A stretch of 64,000 nt of DNA from Geobacillus vulcani PSS1 (GCF_000733845.1 NZ_JPOI01000001.1:2209501-2273500); one strand, 5' to 3'; positions 49,083 to 57,472 are shown, numbered from the stretch's first letter. Notes: generated from the letters alone by a model not told the origin. Numbers and translations are program-made.

Positions 49083-49790
49083 ATGGAAAAGAAAAAGGTG
49101 GCCGAATGGCTGGCGCAAGGAAGCATCGCCGTCCCGAAGCTGCTGCTTGGCCACTACAAGCAGCTTGGGTTGAGCGAGGGGGAGCTCGTCTTGCTTTTGC
49201 ATATGCAGTCGTTTTTCGAAGAAGGCGTCTTGTTTCCGACGCCGGCCGAGCTGGCCGAAAGAATGACGGTCTCGGCAGCGGAGTGCATGGACATGGTGCG
49301 TCGGCTCTTGCAAAAAGGGATGATCGCTATTGAAGAGCATACGGATGAACAAGGCATTCGCAACGAAAAGTATACGCTTGAACCGCTTTGGGAGAAGCTA
49401 GTGCATCATTTGTACACCCAAGCGGCTCAACAGGGGGAACTCGGCCGGCAGGAGGAAGAGGAGAGCTTATATACTGTTTTTGAGCAGGAGTTTGGCCGCC
49501 CGCTCTCCCCGTTCGAGTGTGAAACGCTTGCGATGTGGATCGATCAAGACGGCCATGAGCCGGCCATCATTAAAGCGGCGCTGCGCGAAGCGGTGCTGTC
49601 GGGAAAGTTGAATTTCCGCTACATCGATCGCATTTTGTTTGAATGGAAAAAGAACGGCATTCGCACGATTGAACAAGCGCACGACTACGGCAAAAAGTTT
49701 CGCAAACCGAAATTGTCCTCCCGTTCGGCGAAACAGACGACGGGGGAATTTAAACAGACGATCCCGTTTTTCAACTGGCTTGACTCGTAA
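49083..49790 (+). CDS. dnaD: DnaD, replication initiation and primosome protein
   Basis: DnaD acts with DnaA, DnaB and DnaI to load the replicative helicase. The 235 residues have a winged-helix DDBH1 domain (about 1-120) and the DDBH2 domain with the YxxxIxxxW signature 'YIDRILFEWKKNGI' (about 180-193). GAGGTG precedes ATG 49083. It has the same dnaD-nth neighbourhood as B. subtilis, but here with an insertion before nth. Confidence 0.96.
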   Translation: MEKKKVAEWLAQGSIAVPKLLLGHYKQLGLSEGELVLLLHMQSFFEEGVLFPTPAELAERMTVSAAECMDMVRRLLQKGMIAIEEHTDEQGIRNEKYTLEPLWEKLVHHLYTQAAQQGELGRQEEEESLYTVFEQEFGRPLSPFECETLAMWIDQDGHEPAIIKAALREAVLSGKLNFRYIDRILFEWKKNGIRTIEQAHDYGKKFRKPKLSSRSAKQTTGEFKQTIPFFNWLDS

Positions 49791-49816
49791 CGAGAGGCGC
49801 TGTCTCTCGTTTTTGT
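49791..49816 (+). terminator. Terminator after dnaD
   Basis: CGAGAG (49791-49796) pairs with CTCTCG (49804-49809), followed by TTTTTGTTTG. Confidence 0.8.
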
Positions 49817-49849
49817 TTGTCCAAAATGGCCGATTGAACCGGTTGGGAT

Positions 49850-49947
49850 TATGTCAAGAAAATAGACACATAAAATGGAGAAACGCCCTTCGTTTGGTGG
49901 CCTCTTGATAAGGAGAACGGTTGGCCCCCCTTCCCCTTATCAAGAGG
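49850..49947. repeat. Possible IS-end relic with a 13-bp inverted repeat
   Basis: CCTCTTGATAAGG (49901-49913) and CCTTATCAAGAGG (49935-49947) form a perfect inverted repeat. Just upstream, TATGTCAAGAAAATAGACAC (from 49850) reads on the minus strand as an outward TTGACA, a pattern common at insertion-sequence ends. Exact family not identified. Confidence 0.4.
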
Positions 49948-50094
49948 ATGAAGAAAACGCTATATTGCGACTTCATTCAGAGAAGTGCGAAGGGTGTCCG
50001 TTCCGCTCGGCTTTGCACAACTTCCGAGTATGGACGTACGATGCAGTGGAGTCTTGTCTATCACGAACAGAAACAGAAGACTCGTTAACGACTG

Positions 50095-50431
50095 GATTTA
50101 GGGATAAAATCATCCTTAGCTGCCGTGAGCAATGGCATGATATTTCCCAACATCCATCACTCACCTAAAGTGGAAAATATTGAAAAAACCATCAAGCGCA
50201 TGCAAAGACAATGGTCTCGAAAATAGGAAATGAAGAAAACCGAAACCAGAAGGAGGTGAACTCCGTTACAGAAAAACGGAAAACATAAAGAAATTGGAAT
50301 TCCTTGTTCTGAAAAAACGTCGAAGGCTAAAAAATATCCAGCTGCACTACACCCGCCAGATCACAACGAGGTTGGTGAAAGCCAAGCCAGCGTATGTGGT
50401 GATCGAGGATTTAAATACAAGTGGGAGGTAA
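50095..50431 (+). pseudogene. Decayed TnpB (IS605 OrfB-family) transposon gene fragment
   Basis: Two frames give TnpB-like peptides. The first (50095-50223) reads DLGIKSSLAAVSNG, with the RuvC-I Asp region, and ends KRMQRQWSRK before a TAG. The second, to a TAA at 50429, includes VKAKPAYVVIEDLNTSG, the RuvC-II Glu region. Both match the standard TnpB order (DxGI...; xxRxQRxLSRK; xxVIEDLNVxG). The gene lacks its start, zinc finger and C-terminus and contains stops and frameshifts, so it is dead. No intact TnpA or target-site pair is seen. Confidence 0.75.
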
Positions 50432-50530
50432 ACGAGAACAGCTTCGGCGAAATCGGGCGTGATGAACAAGGAAGGAAACAGAAACTTAACGCTCTATAAA
50501 GTTTTGTAAGTTTTCTGTAACGGAGACGAG

Positions 50531-51202
50531 GTGCTGACAAAGCAACAAATCCGCTACTGTTTGGATGAGATGGCGAAAATGTTTCCGGATGCGCACTGCG
50601 AGCTGGTGCATCGCAATCCGTTTGAGCTGCTGATTGCAGTCGTTTTGTCGGCGCAATGCACTGATGCGCTCGTCAACAAGGTGACGAAACGGCTGTTTGA
50701 AAAATATCGGACGCCGCACGATTATATTTCCGTGCCGCTTGAGGAGCTCGAGCAAGATATCCGCTCGATCGGCTTATATCGGAACAAAGCGCGAAACATT
50801 CAAAAGCTGTGCGCGATGCTGATTGACAAGTACAACGGCGAAGTGCCGCGCGACCGCGATGAATTGATGAAGCTGCCGGGCGTCGGGCGCAAGACGGCGA
50901 ACGTCGTTGTGTCCGTTGCGTTCGGCGTGCCGGCCATCGCGGTTGATACACACGTTGAGCGCGTCAGCAAACGGCTCGGCTTTTGCCGCTGGGATGACTC
51001 GGTTTTGGAAGTCGAGAAGACGCTGATGAAAAACATCCCAAAAGAAGAATGGTCGATCACCCACCATCGGATGATTTTTTTCGGCCGCTACCATTGCAAG
51101 GCGCAGGCGCCGCAATGTTCAGCATGTCCACTTCTTCACTTATGTCGTGAAGGAAAAAAACGAATGCGGAAACGAGAGGAAAAGATGACAAACGAGAAGT
51201 GA
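50531..51202 (+). CDS. nth: Endonuclease III
   Basis: Nth is a bifunctional DNA glycosylase/AP lyase that removes oxidised pyrimidines. The 223 residues have the helix-hairpin-helix 'LPGVGRKTANVV' (about 114-125) with the catalytic Lys, the catalytic Asp in 'AVDTHVERV' (about 137-145) and the 4Fe-4S cysteines in 'CKAQAPQCSACPLLHLC' (about 188-204). GTG start follows GGAGACGAG; the alignment with B. subtilis Nth begins at this codon. Confidence 0.96.
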   Translation: MLTKQQIRYCLDEMAKMFPDAHCELVHRNPFELLIAVVLSAQCTDALVNKVTKRLFEKYRTPHDYISVPLEELEQDIRSIGLYRNKARNIQKLCAMLIDKYNGEVPRDRDELMKLPGVGRKTANVVVSVAFGVPAIAVDTHVERVSKRLGFCRWDDSVLEVEKTLMKNIPKEEWSITHHRMIFFGRYHCKAQAPQCSACPLLHLCREGKKRMRKREEKMTNEK

Positions 51203-51266
51203 AAGGGGGCTGACAAAAGGCGGCATGGATGCGGGGGCATGGGCGGTCGCATGCCGGCTTGCCATG

Positions 51267-51306
51267 AAAAAACGGATGGCGCAAAAGGCCATCCGTTTTT
51301 TTTGGA
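51267..51306. terminator. Bidirectional terminator between nth and ponA
   Basis: AACGGATGGC (51271-51280) pairs with GGCCATCCGTT (51287-51297). An A tract precedes and a T8 tract follows, so it can serve both the plus-strand nth and the minus-strand ponA. Confidence 0.9.
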
Positions 51307-51314
51307 TGCAATTG

Positions 51315-54035
51315 TTATGGACGGCTTCCGAAGCCTGCTCTGGATCCGTTTTTTAACGGCGGGGAGACAGGCAACGCTCCGCCGTTTGAGCCGGTGCCGC
51401 CGTTCGTGCCGTTCGTTTGTCCGCTGCTGTTCGTTCCTTGGTTGTTTGTTCCTTGGTTGTTTGTTCCTTGATTGTTTGTTCCATCCGTTTGGCCATTGTT
51501 TGTGTTGGTCCCGCCGCTGTTGCCATTTTCTTGTCCGCCGCTCGCGCCGCCGTTTTGTTCATTGTTGTTCCCCTGGCCGTTTTCGTTTCCGTTATTCCCG
51601 CTGTTGCCTTGATCGGTGCCGCCGTTTTGCCCGCCGTTGTTTTGGTTATTGTCGCCCGGTTGTTGTGGTGCGGGAGTTTGATTTTCTCCGCCGGGGACAT
51701 GAACGCTGGTAATGGCCGGTTTGCTCATTCGTTCGCCGTCTTTCGCGTACACGGCGATCGTGTAGGTAGCGCCTGGCTCCGGATTTCCAATCGTGATGGA
51801 CCGTTCTTTCGTTGTGACCGTGTTGGTTTGGCCTTTGCTGTCTTTGATGCGCACTTCAAAAACCGTATCATCCGTTTGTTCAGCGTAGGACCAAGAGATA
51901 GAGAGCATGTTGGCCACTTGATCGTACGTGGCAGTCAAATCTTTCACCGCCGGCAGCTCTTCCGGCTCGTCGTTTGCCGTTTCCGTCGGTTCGGTGCCGC
52001 GCACAAATAGTTCGTACGTAATTTCGCTTTCCGGCGTGTATTTGCCGGCGAGCTTCGGCGGGTTCGTGCCTTTTTTGATCGGCAGCTTGACGACGCTGTC
52101 CGGTTGTTTGAATTCCCCACTGCCGTCATCGATATGGGACATTAAGTTTTTCAACAAGTATTTCGGGATTTTTTGTTCCTCTATACTAAGTTTTGCCGTG
52201 CTGCTTCGCTTGCTGAAGCCAACCCAAATAGCCGCCGTATAGTTTGGCGTATAACCGACAATCCAGCTGTCCGGCACATCGTCTCTTTGGAGGCCAAATT
52301 TGGCGCCGTCTTCGCCGTAGTTCGTCGTTCCTGTTTTGCCTGCGAGCTCAAGCCCTGGGACATTCGCTAATATACCAGTTCCGGAACGGATGACCGTTTT
52401 CAGTACGTCGGTGATCATATAAGCAGTATAGTCGTGCATCACCCGTTTCGGTTTTGGCTGCAAATCCATTTCTGTACCGTCTGGGAAGACGATTTTCGTC
52501 ACGGCATACGGCTTGGTGTAAATCCCGTTGTTGCCAAAGGCTGTGTAGGCGCCGGCCATTTGCAACGGTGACACATAGTTGGATACTCCCCCGATCGCAT
52601 ATGGCTCATATACTTCACTAAAGCCCATGCCAAGACGATTGGCAAACTCCATCGCCCGTTCTTTGCCGACGGCTTGGAACGTTTTTAACGCCGGAATGTT
52701 GCGCGATTTTGCCAGTGCTGTCCGCAAGGTGATTGGACCCATATATCCCCCGCCGGCGTTGCGGATCGGCGTTCCGTCTGAATACGTATACGGCTCGTCA
52801 ACGAGAATGTGCGCCGTTGACCATTTTAAATATTCGATCGCTGGACCGTAATCCAAAATCGGCTTGATCGTCGAACCGGGCTGGCCGACCGGTTTGATGG
52901 CGTAGTTGAAGCCAAATTCGACGTGATCGCGGTGGCGCCCGCCGCCTAACGCGCGAATGGCGCCTGTTTTTGTGTCGACGACGGCGATGCCGGATTGCAG
53001 ATCTTTCTTATTGGTAAAGTAGTTGTCAGAGTTTAATAGCTTTTCTACGTATGTTTGAACGTCTTGGTCGAGCGTAGTATAAATTTTCAGCCCATCTTCA
53101 AAGACGTTGACGTTCGCTTTGTCGGTCACTTCTTTGATCACTTCGTCAATGAAAGCGTCATACGGCACGGAGCTTTGCGGTTTTTTCCGCTCAGCGAGCA
53201 TCGACTGGATCGGCACTTGTTTCGCTTTTTCCGCTTCTTCCCGGCTGATAAAGCCATGTTTCACCATGAGCGACAATACGGTATCGCGCCGTTTTTTCGC
53301 GGCTTCTGGATGGTCATACGGATTATACCGGTTTGGACTTTGCGGCATGCCGGCTAACAGCGCCGCTTCCGGAAGGGTAAGCTTTTTCAAGTCTGTCTTG
53401 CCAAAATAATATTCAGCGGCCCGCGCGACGCCATAAATGCCGTCGGAATAATAAATTTTGTTCAAATACATTTCCAAAATTTCATGCTTTGAATATTTCT
53501 GTTCAAGCTGCAGCGCGAGCCATGCCTCTTGCGCTTTTCGCTTCAACGTCTTTTCTGGCGACAAAAACGTCATTTTGACGACTTGCTGGGTGATCGTGCT
53601 GCCGCCTTCCGCACCAAATCCTTCCTTGATGTTGGCAAGGACGGCGCCAGCCAAGCGGACGACATCGATGCCGTGATGTTCATAAAAGCGGGCGTCTTCC
53701 GTTGCCAGCACGGCATCTTCAAGCACTTTGGGCACGTCTTTATATGAAATGTATGTCCGCTTGTAGCCGCCAAGTTCGGCGACTTTCTTCCCATTCATAT
53801 CGTACACGATGGAAGAGAGCGGATCTTTAATTTTTGCTTCATCAAGCGGGGGCGCGTCCTTGACGAAGTAGGCGAACGCTGCCACGCCGCCGACAGCGGC
53901 GATTGCAATGATGAACAATATCGCAATGGCGATTGTTTTTAGCCAAGCGGTCCCTTTTTTCGTTTTCACTTTCTTCTGTTTCGTTTGTTTCGCTGCCTGC
54001 TTTCGTTCCACGCGAGAACGATACTCACCAGACAT
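51315..54035 (-). CDS. ponA: Penicillin-binding protein 1A (class A PBP)
   Basis: This bifunctional peptidoglycan glycosyltransferase/transpeptidase is anchored in the membrane. Layout of 906 residues: basic N-tail, TM about 34-56, GT51 domain with 'LATEDARFYEHHGIDV' (about 111-126) and 'GGSTITQQ', transpeptidase with SxxK 'STIKPIL', 'KSRN' and 'GKTGTTNYG', a fibronectin-III-like domain, and a low-complexity tail rich in Gly/Asn/Thr/Gln. ATG 54035 is used; TTG 54041 lies upstream. It follows recU by 33 nt, the conserved recU-ponA operon. Confidence 0.96.
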   Translation of the reverse strand: MSGEYRSRVERKQAAKQTKQKKVKTKKGTAWLKTIAIAILFIIAIAAVGGVAAFAYFVKDAPPLDEAKIKDPLSSIVYDMNGKKVAELGGYKRTYISYKDVPKVLEDAVLATEDARFYEHHGIDVVRLAGAVLANIKEGFGAEGGSTITQQVVKMTFLSPEKTLKRKAQEAWLALQLEQKYSKHEILEMYLNKIYYSDGIYGVARAAEYYFGKTDLKKLTLPEAALLAGMPQSPNRYNPYDHPEAAKKRRDTVLSLMVKHGFISREEAEKAKQVPIQSMLAERKKPQSSVPYDAFIDEVIKEVTDKANVNVFEDGLKIYTTLDQDVQTYVEKLLNSDNYFTNKKDLQSGIAVVDTKTGAIRALGGGRHRDHVEFGFNYAIKPVGQPGSTIKPILDYGPAIEYLKWSTAHILVDEPYTYSDGTPIRNAGGGYMGPITLRTALAKSRNIPALKTFQAVGKERAMEFANRLGMGFSEVYEPYAIGGVSNYVSPLQMAGAYTAFGNNGIYTKPYAVTKIVFPDGTEMDLQPKPKRVMHDYTAYMITDVLKTVIRSGTGILANVPGLELAGKTGTTNYGEDGAKFGLQRDDVPDSWIVGYTPNYTAAIWVGFSKRSSTAKLSIEEQKIPKYLLKNLMSHIDDGSGEFKQPDSVVKLPIKKGTNPPKLAGKYTPESEITYELFVRGTEPTETANDEPEELPAVKDLTATYDQVANMLSISWSYAEQTDDTVFEVRIKDSKGQTNTVTTKERSITIGNPEPGATYTIAVYAKDGERMSKPAITSVHVPGGENQTPAPQQPGDNNQNNGGQNGGTDQGNSGNNGNENGQGNNNEQNGGASGGQENGNSGGTNTNNGQTDGTNNQGTNNQGTNNQGTNSSGQTNGTNGGTGSNGGALPVSPPLKNGSRAGFGSRP
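51433..51477. repeat. Three 15-bp tandem repeats in the ponA tail
   Basis: The unit GTTCCTTGGTTGTTT occurs at 51433-51447 and 51448-51462, and with one change at 51463-51477. It encodes the minus-strand pentapeptide repeats NNQGT of the PBP1A C-terminus. Slippage could change the tail length between strains. Confidence 0.85.
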
Positions 54036-54068
54036 AAGCAAATCCTGCCTTTCTTACAAGTTTTTACT

Positions 54069-54671
54069 TCAACGAGTGAAGTACACGCTGTCTACTACAC
54101 TAATATAATCAATTCTCGGCTGGTAGCCAAGCGGAATGGAATGTCCGTGCTGTTCAATCTCTTGTTTCGGAATCGACTTTCGTCCGCCGGCTTCCTGTTC
54201 GTTCCACCAAGCGATCAAATGAGAGGCGTCAAGCAAATACGTTTCATTGAGCAAAGAAAAACGCAAAATCGCAAAACAAATGCCGCCGTGGGCGACGACT
54301 TGCTCCATATGGCGGATTTGATGAGCGTGGAAATTTTTCAGCGGAAACGCCGTTTTGTTTTTTGTCTCTTTCGCCTCAAAGTCGATGTACTTGCCGCGGT
54401 ACACACCGTTGTAGTCGGTCGTCGACGCTTGTCGGAAGTAGGCTTCGGTAATGACGGCGGCGCTCCGTTTCGGATAGTCGACGCGCACGATTTGCACCGG
54501 GGTCGGCTTTTTATGGATGACAGCGATGCCGTGTTCCCGGTAATATTCATTCGTCGCGTTTAAGTCGTCTTCGAGCGTCATGCCGCGATTGGCATAATCG
54601 ACCGTCGGCCGGCGCGTTGCGTTCGGCTTGTTTCCGCGATACTCTTTTCCGCTTGGGTATTTGAGTGTCAT
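54069..54671 (-). CDS. recU: Holliday junction resolvase RecU
   Basis: RecU cleaves Holliday junctions and modulates RecA in Gram-positive bacteria. The 200 residues begin [13 protein letters not shown] and have the nuclease residues in '[22 protein letters not shown]' (about 87-108) plus the stalk region before it. AAGGAG abuts an upstream in-frame ATG (54680), so ATG 54671 is the better start. Confidence 0.96.
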   Translation of the reverse strand: MTLKYPSGKEYRGNKPNATRRPTVDYANRGMTLEDDLNATNEYYREHGIAVIHKKPTPVQIVRVDYPKRSAAVITEAYFRQASTTDYNGVYRGKYIDFEAKETKNKTAFPLKNFHAHQIRHMEQVVAHGGICFAILRFSLLNETYLLDASHLIAWWNEQEAGGRKSIPKQEIEQHGHSIPLGYQPRIDYISVVDSVYFTR

Positions 54672-54698
54672 CGCGTTCATCTCCTTTGAATGGTTTTT

Positions 54699-54707
54699 AT
54701 TATACCA
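54699..54707 (-). promoter_or_regulatory. recU-ponA promoter (-10)
   Basis: On the minus strand TATAAT (54704-54699) has a TGn extension (TGGTATAAT). The -35 is weak. It lies about 28 nt from the recU start. Confidence 0.55.
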
Positions 54708-54923
54708 TACGCTCTGGTCATATGCGCCTTTTTTCTTTTTGATCCTCTCTGACCGGAAAGTCCCTCATCTCGACCGAAAGCAGGCGCGGGGGAGGGAGGC
54801 AATGTCGAATGGCGGCTGCTTGCCACTTTCTTTGCCGAATTCGTTCTACTTTTGTCGCCGCGGCAGGAGTCGTCCTTCCCGCCGCGAATGGAATATCATC
54901 ATGCGAGAAATGGGGGAGAGGGA

Positions 54924-55166
54924 ATGGAAAAACGGCTCGTTAAAAAAGAGGAGATCGAAAAGCAGCTTCAGGAAATTGTCGCACTCATTGAGCAAGTCGA
55001 TGCGAAAATGGAAAAAGTGATCGCCGATGTCATCGAAGAGCGTTATGAGCAAAATCAAGCGCAGCTCGGACGCCTTGAAGGGAAGATTGCCGGCGTGGAA
55101 CAGCGGCTTGAGAAGGAGAAGCAGAGTGCTGCACTTCCGCTTTCGTCGAAACTGTATTTGGTGTGA
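54924..55166 (+). CDS. Small coiled-coil protein (YppD-like position)
   Basis: This is an 80-residue, strongly charged protein predicted to be almost entirely helical coiled coil ('EIEKQLQEIVALIEQVDAKMEKV', then 'QAQLGRLEGKIAGVEQRLEKE'). GGGGGAGAGG precedes ATG 54924. Length and position opposite recU and before yppE suggest B. subtilis YppD, but I am not certain of the sequence match. Function unknown. Confidence 0.65.
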   Translation: MEKRLVKKEEIEKQLQEIVALIEQVDAKMEKVIADVIEERYEQNQAQLGRLEGKIAGVEQRLEKEKQSAALPLSSKLYLV

Positions 55167-55186
55167 GCCGGTCGGTATGGTATCAT
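55158..55186 (+). promoter_or_regulatory. yppE promoter
   Basis: TTGGTG (55158-55163), a 17-bp spacer and TATCAT (55181-55186) with TGG before it. It begins inside the end of the upstream gene. Confidence 0.55.
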
Positions 55187-55282
55187 AAAACAGAAGCGCG
55201 TCGCGGCAAAACGCATCCGTTCTCCGGGCCGCAGGACACATGGGCAAACCGGATTTGCCGGCATGGATAAGGAGGAATCGCC

Positions 55283-55666
55283 ATGGAAAAGGAACTTAAG
55301 GCGTTGACGGAGCGGCTGCAACAATACAACGAACAGCTGCTTTTGATCGCCCGGCGCGCCCGCGAGCGGAACGAGCAGCCGGATTTTTTTGCTGACGTGA
55401 AACCGATGGCCGAAGAGGTGCAGGCCGCTGCCGAACGGTGGAAGGACGCCGCTTCCCGCTGGATTCGCCATGCGCGGCCGAAATATGTCCATGAACAGCA
55501 AATTGAAGCCGCCGCCGACCATATGGCGAAGCTGTGTGTCGAGGCATTTTATCCGTCCGTTTCTGAGCGCCGCATCAAGCAATACAGTCAGGCCGTCGCT
55601 TATACGCTGGCGCTTGTCAAGGAACGGCTTGACGACACAAGCGAAGCGGGCAAGGAGAGTCTTTGA
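55283..55666 (+). CDS. yppE: YppE, DUF1798 protein
   Basis: The 127-residue soluble protein is predicted as a helical bundle ('LTERLQQYNEQLLLIARRARERN', about 8-30). AAGGAGG precedes ATG. It matches B. subtilis YppE (DUF1798), whose structure is known but whose function is not. It has its own promoter and terminator. Confidence 0.88.
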   Translation: MEKELKALTERLQQYNEQLLLIARRARERNEQPDFFADVKPMAEEVQAAAERWKDAASRWIRHARPKYVHEQQIEAAADHMAKLCVEAFYPSVSERRIKQYSQAVAYTLALVKERLDDTSEAGKESL

Positions 55667-55692
55667 AGGGGCAGGAGAAAGCGGACGTACGG

Positions 55693-55734
55693 AAAAAGCT
55701 GTCCCCTGCGAAACAAGAGGGACAGCTTTTTGTT
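55693..55734 (+). terminator. Terminator after yppE
   Basis: AAAAAGCTGTCC (from 55693) pairs with GGACAGCTTTTT (to 55731). The next minus-strand gene ends just beyond it, so it may serve both directions. Confidence 0.88.
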
Positions 55735-55905
55735 TTACGTGTCTTTCCCTGTCGTGATCGAGACCGGGCCGCCTTCTGCAGTAGCGACGGTGTTGATCTC
55801 GTATTCGACCCGCTCAGTGTGCTTGGGCGGCGCTGGTTTTCCATGTTTCGGCTTTTCATGGTCATGGCCTTTCAATTTATGGTTAAAATGGACACCTCGA
55901 CCCAT
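55735..55905 (-). CDS. Small His-rich protein of unknown function
   Basis: The 56-residue product begins MGRGVHFNHKLKGHDHEKPK and has many His, Lys and Pro residues in its first half, then a strand-like 'VEYEINTVATAEGG'. AAGGGGG lies 7 nt upstream of the ATG on the minus strand, and codon use resembles the neighbours. I do not recognise the family; small basic proteins of this kind in ypp regions are often spore-associated, which is only a guess. Confidence 0.65.
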   Translation of the reverse strand: MGRGVHFNHKLKGHDHEKPKHGKPAPPKHTERVEYEINTVATAEGGPVSITTGKDT

Positions 55906-56025
55906 CGCCAATCCCCCCTTGTACGGCAATTCTTCTTGCCTCTTTAGGGTGGGAAGAAACATCGTTTTTTATGCGTCTTGAGGAACAGAGGGCAAAAAAA
56001 AGAAGGGAAAAGCTCCCTCATCGTC

Positions 56026-56226
56026 TTACAGCCCAGCGTATTCGCCTGCTTCATCCGGCTGAGAGGCGCCGACTTTTTCGAGCTCACGCACGAGATCGCG
56101 GTACTCAGCGAGCGAAATTTCCCCGCGCAAATACAGACGGCGGGCAAAATCAAGCAGTTCGTTCGCCTCAGCCGGTTCGCAATGTTTGACCGCCATAAAC
56201 TTATGCTTTAACTCCGTCACGTTCAT
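56026..56226 (-). CDS. yppF: YppF-family small protein
   Basis: The 66-residue protein begins MNVTELKHKF and has 'ELLDFARRLYLRGEISLAEYRDL' (about 23-45), a helix-turn-helix-like pair of amphipathic helices. AAGGGGG lies about 12 nt upstream. It matches B. subtilis YppF in size and location near yppG. Function unknown. A possible minus-strand terminator lies at about 55996-56020. Confidence 0.75.
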   Translation of the reverse strand: MNVTELKHKFMAVKHCEPAEANELLDFARRLYLRGEISLAEYRDLVRELEKVGASQPDEAGEYAGL

Positions 56227-56328
56227 TGGTGCTTTTCCCCCTTCCCCTTTCTTACATCGTACCATGAAAATAGGGAGGAAGGCCGATTTCGGAAAATTAA
56301 AACTTCCGACAAGAGATGACATGTCCGT

Positions 56329-56358
56329 ACACGCCATCGGGCGCCGTCACATATACTA
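56329..56358 (+). promoter_or_regulatory. Possible sigma-K promoter for yppG
   Basis: ACAC (56329-56332) and CATATACTA (56350-56358, fitting CATAnnnTA) are 17 bp apart. It is about 150 nt upstream of yppG, whose family is associated with the spore coat. Confidence 0.35.
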
Positions 56359-56510
56359 GTGGCAGCCCACCTCTTCGGCCTGGAAGGTTGGTGGCTCATC
56401 AGCATGAATGTTGTTCGTTTGCGTGCGAAACAGCGCACGGCCGCATCTTGCCTGTACGAGCCGCTTTCTAGGCAAGGGGGAATGGACACCAACAATGGGG
56501 GAGAAGGAAT

Positions 56511-56858
56511 ATGCATCGTTACTCGCGCCCGGTTTTACCACCGCCCACGTATGGTCCGTATGGCTTAGGCAGCCATTATCATCCTTACTTCCACTATGGA
56601 GGTTCATCTTTTCCATCGGCGCCGGGGCACTGGCCCTTTTTTCCGTCCACCCATGCCGTCCCGCCTTCCCATCCGGCGTCATATCCAAAGCCGGGGCCGC
56701 TTTTGCCGCCGCCGCGCCCGTCGTTTCTCGCCCAGTTTAAAAACAGCGACGGAACCTACGATATCAACAAAATGATGAGTACAGTGGGGCAAATGATCAA
56801 TACCGTCAATCAAGTGAATGGCGTGCTGAAAGGGCTGCTTGGTACGTTTAAAAAATGA
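56511..56858 (+). CDS. yppG: YppG-family probable spore coat protein
   Basis: The first half of this 115-residue protein is Pro/Tyr/His/Gly-rich low complexity (about 1-70, for example 'YHPYFHYGG'), typical of coat proteins. The second half is a compact conserved helix region 'DINKMMSTVGQMINTVNQVNG' (about 84-104). GGAGAAGG precedes ATG. It matches B. subtilis YppG. Confidence 0.85.
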   Translation: MHRYSRPVLPPPTYGPYGLGSHYHPYFHYGGSSFPSAPGHWPFFPSTHAVPPSHPASYPKPGPLLPPPRPSFLAQFKNSDGTYDINKMMSTVGQMINTVNQVNGVLKGLLGTFKK

Positions 56859-56897
56859 AACCGCGGCATGGCGTGACGGTCGGGCGCTTGAAAGACA

Positions 56898-56936
56898 AAG
56901 AGGGTGTCCCAAAAGGGATCGGGACACCCTTTCTTA
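56898..56936 (+). terminator. Terminator after yppG
   Basis: GGGTGTCCC (56902-56910) pairs with GGGACACCC (56921-56929), followed by TTTCTT. Confidence 0.85.
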
Positions 56937-57005
56937 TGACACAATCATTATGTTGTGTTTTGTTTAAGGGAAATTACCTTTTTGGGTCAGCCCCTTTTCA
57001 CGTTG

Positions 57006-57260
57006 TCAAATGAGCAGCTCATACACTTCATTGAGCTGATATACGCGCTCATAATCGCGCTCATCCATCGCATAGCGGATTTCATGAGGCAAAATGCGGT
57101 CCAAAAAGGCGCTTTCTTCTTGCGTCAAGTCGCGGACAAATTCCCCTTCGCCTCGGTATGGTTTGCTGATCAGTTTTTTGTAAATGCGTTTTGGGGTGTC
57201 GTCGTGGTGATCCAAATAGTTGGACAGCACTTCGCGCAAATAGGCAAGGGTTTGTTCCAT
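57006..57260 (-). CDS. csgA: CsgA, sigma-G-dependent sporulation protein
   Basis: The 84-residue protein aligns by memory with B. subtilis CsgA: TLxYLRExLSN at the start, 'KPYRGEGEFVRDL' in the middle and the end 'LNEVYELL'. It is a small forespore protein of unknown biochemical role. AAGGAGGAGG lies upstream. ATG 57260 is used (GTG 57263 is adjacent), and its first base is shared with the stop of ybxH (TGATG), so translation is coupled. Confidence 0.9.
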   Translation of the reverse strand: MEQTLAYLREVLSNYLDHHDDTPKRIYKKLISKPYRGEGEFVRDLTQEESAFLDRILPHEIRYAMDERDYERVYQLNEVYELLI

Positions 57261-57445
57261 CACCGGCCTCCTCCTTCAAAAAAAGAGAGAAACTCTTTGC
57301 TTACGTTCGTTCGGCCGTTGGCATATGGGTTTTCCTCCGTTACGCGGTCTGGATCGAGATTCGTTTTGATGACAAGCATCGGCTCATCCGACGGCTCGTT
57401 GATCAGTCGGTCGTTCAATTGTTTGAAATCGGGCAGTTTCACCAT
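57260..57445 (-). CDS. ybxH: YbxH, DUF5370 small protein
   Basis: The 61-residue protein begins MVKLPDFKQLNDRL and ends EFLSFFEGGGR. TAGGAGGTG lies 8 nt before ATG 57445. In B. subtilis ybxH also accompanies csgA. A sigma-G-type promoter is visible upstream, so both are expected in the developing forespore. Confidence 0.85.
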   Translation of the reverse strand: MVKLPDFKQLNDRLINEPSDEPMLVIKTNLDPDRVTEENPYANGRTNVSKEFLSFFEGGGR

Positions 57446-57472
57446 TCGTTTTACACCTCCTAGTAAGTAGCG

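Noticed and set aside
49875..50168. 97-codon plus-strand frame starting MEKRPSFGGLL between dnaD and nth
   Set aside because: It crosses a perfect inverted repeat and the TnpB fossil in another frame, and has no ribosome binding site; treated as chance.
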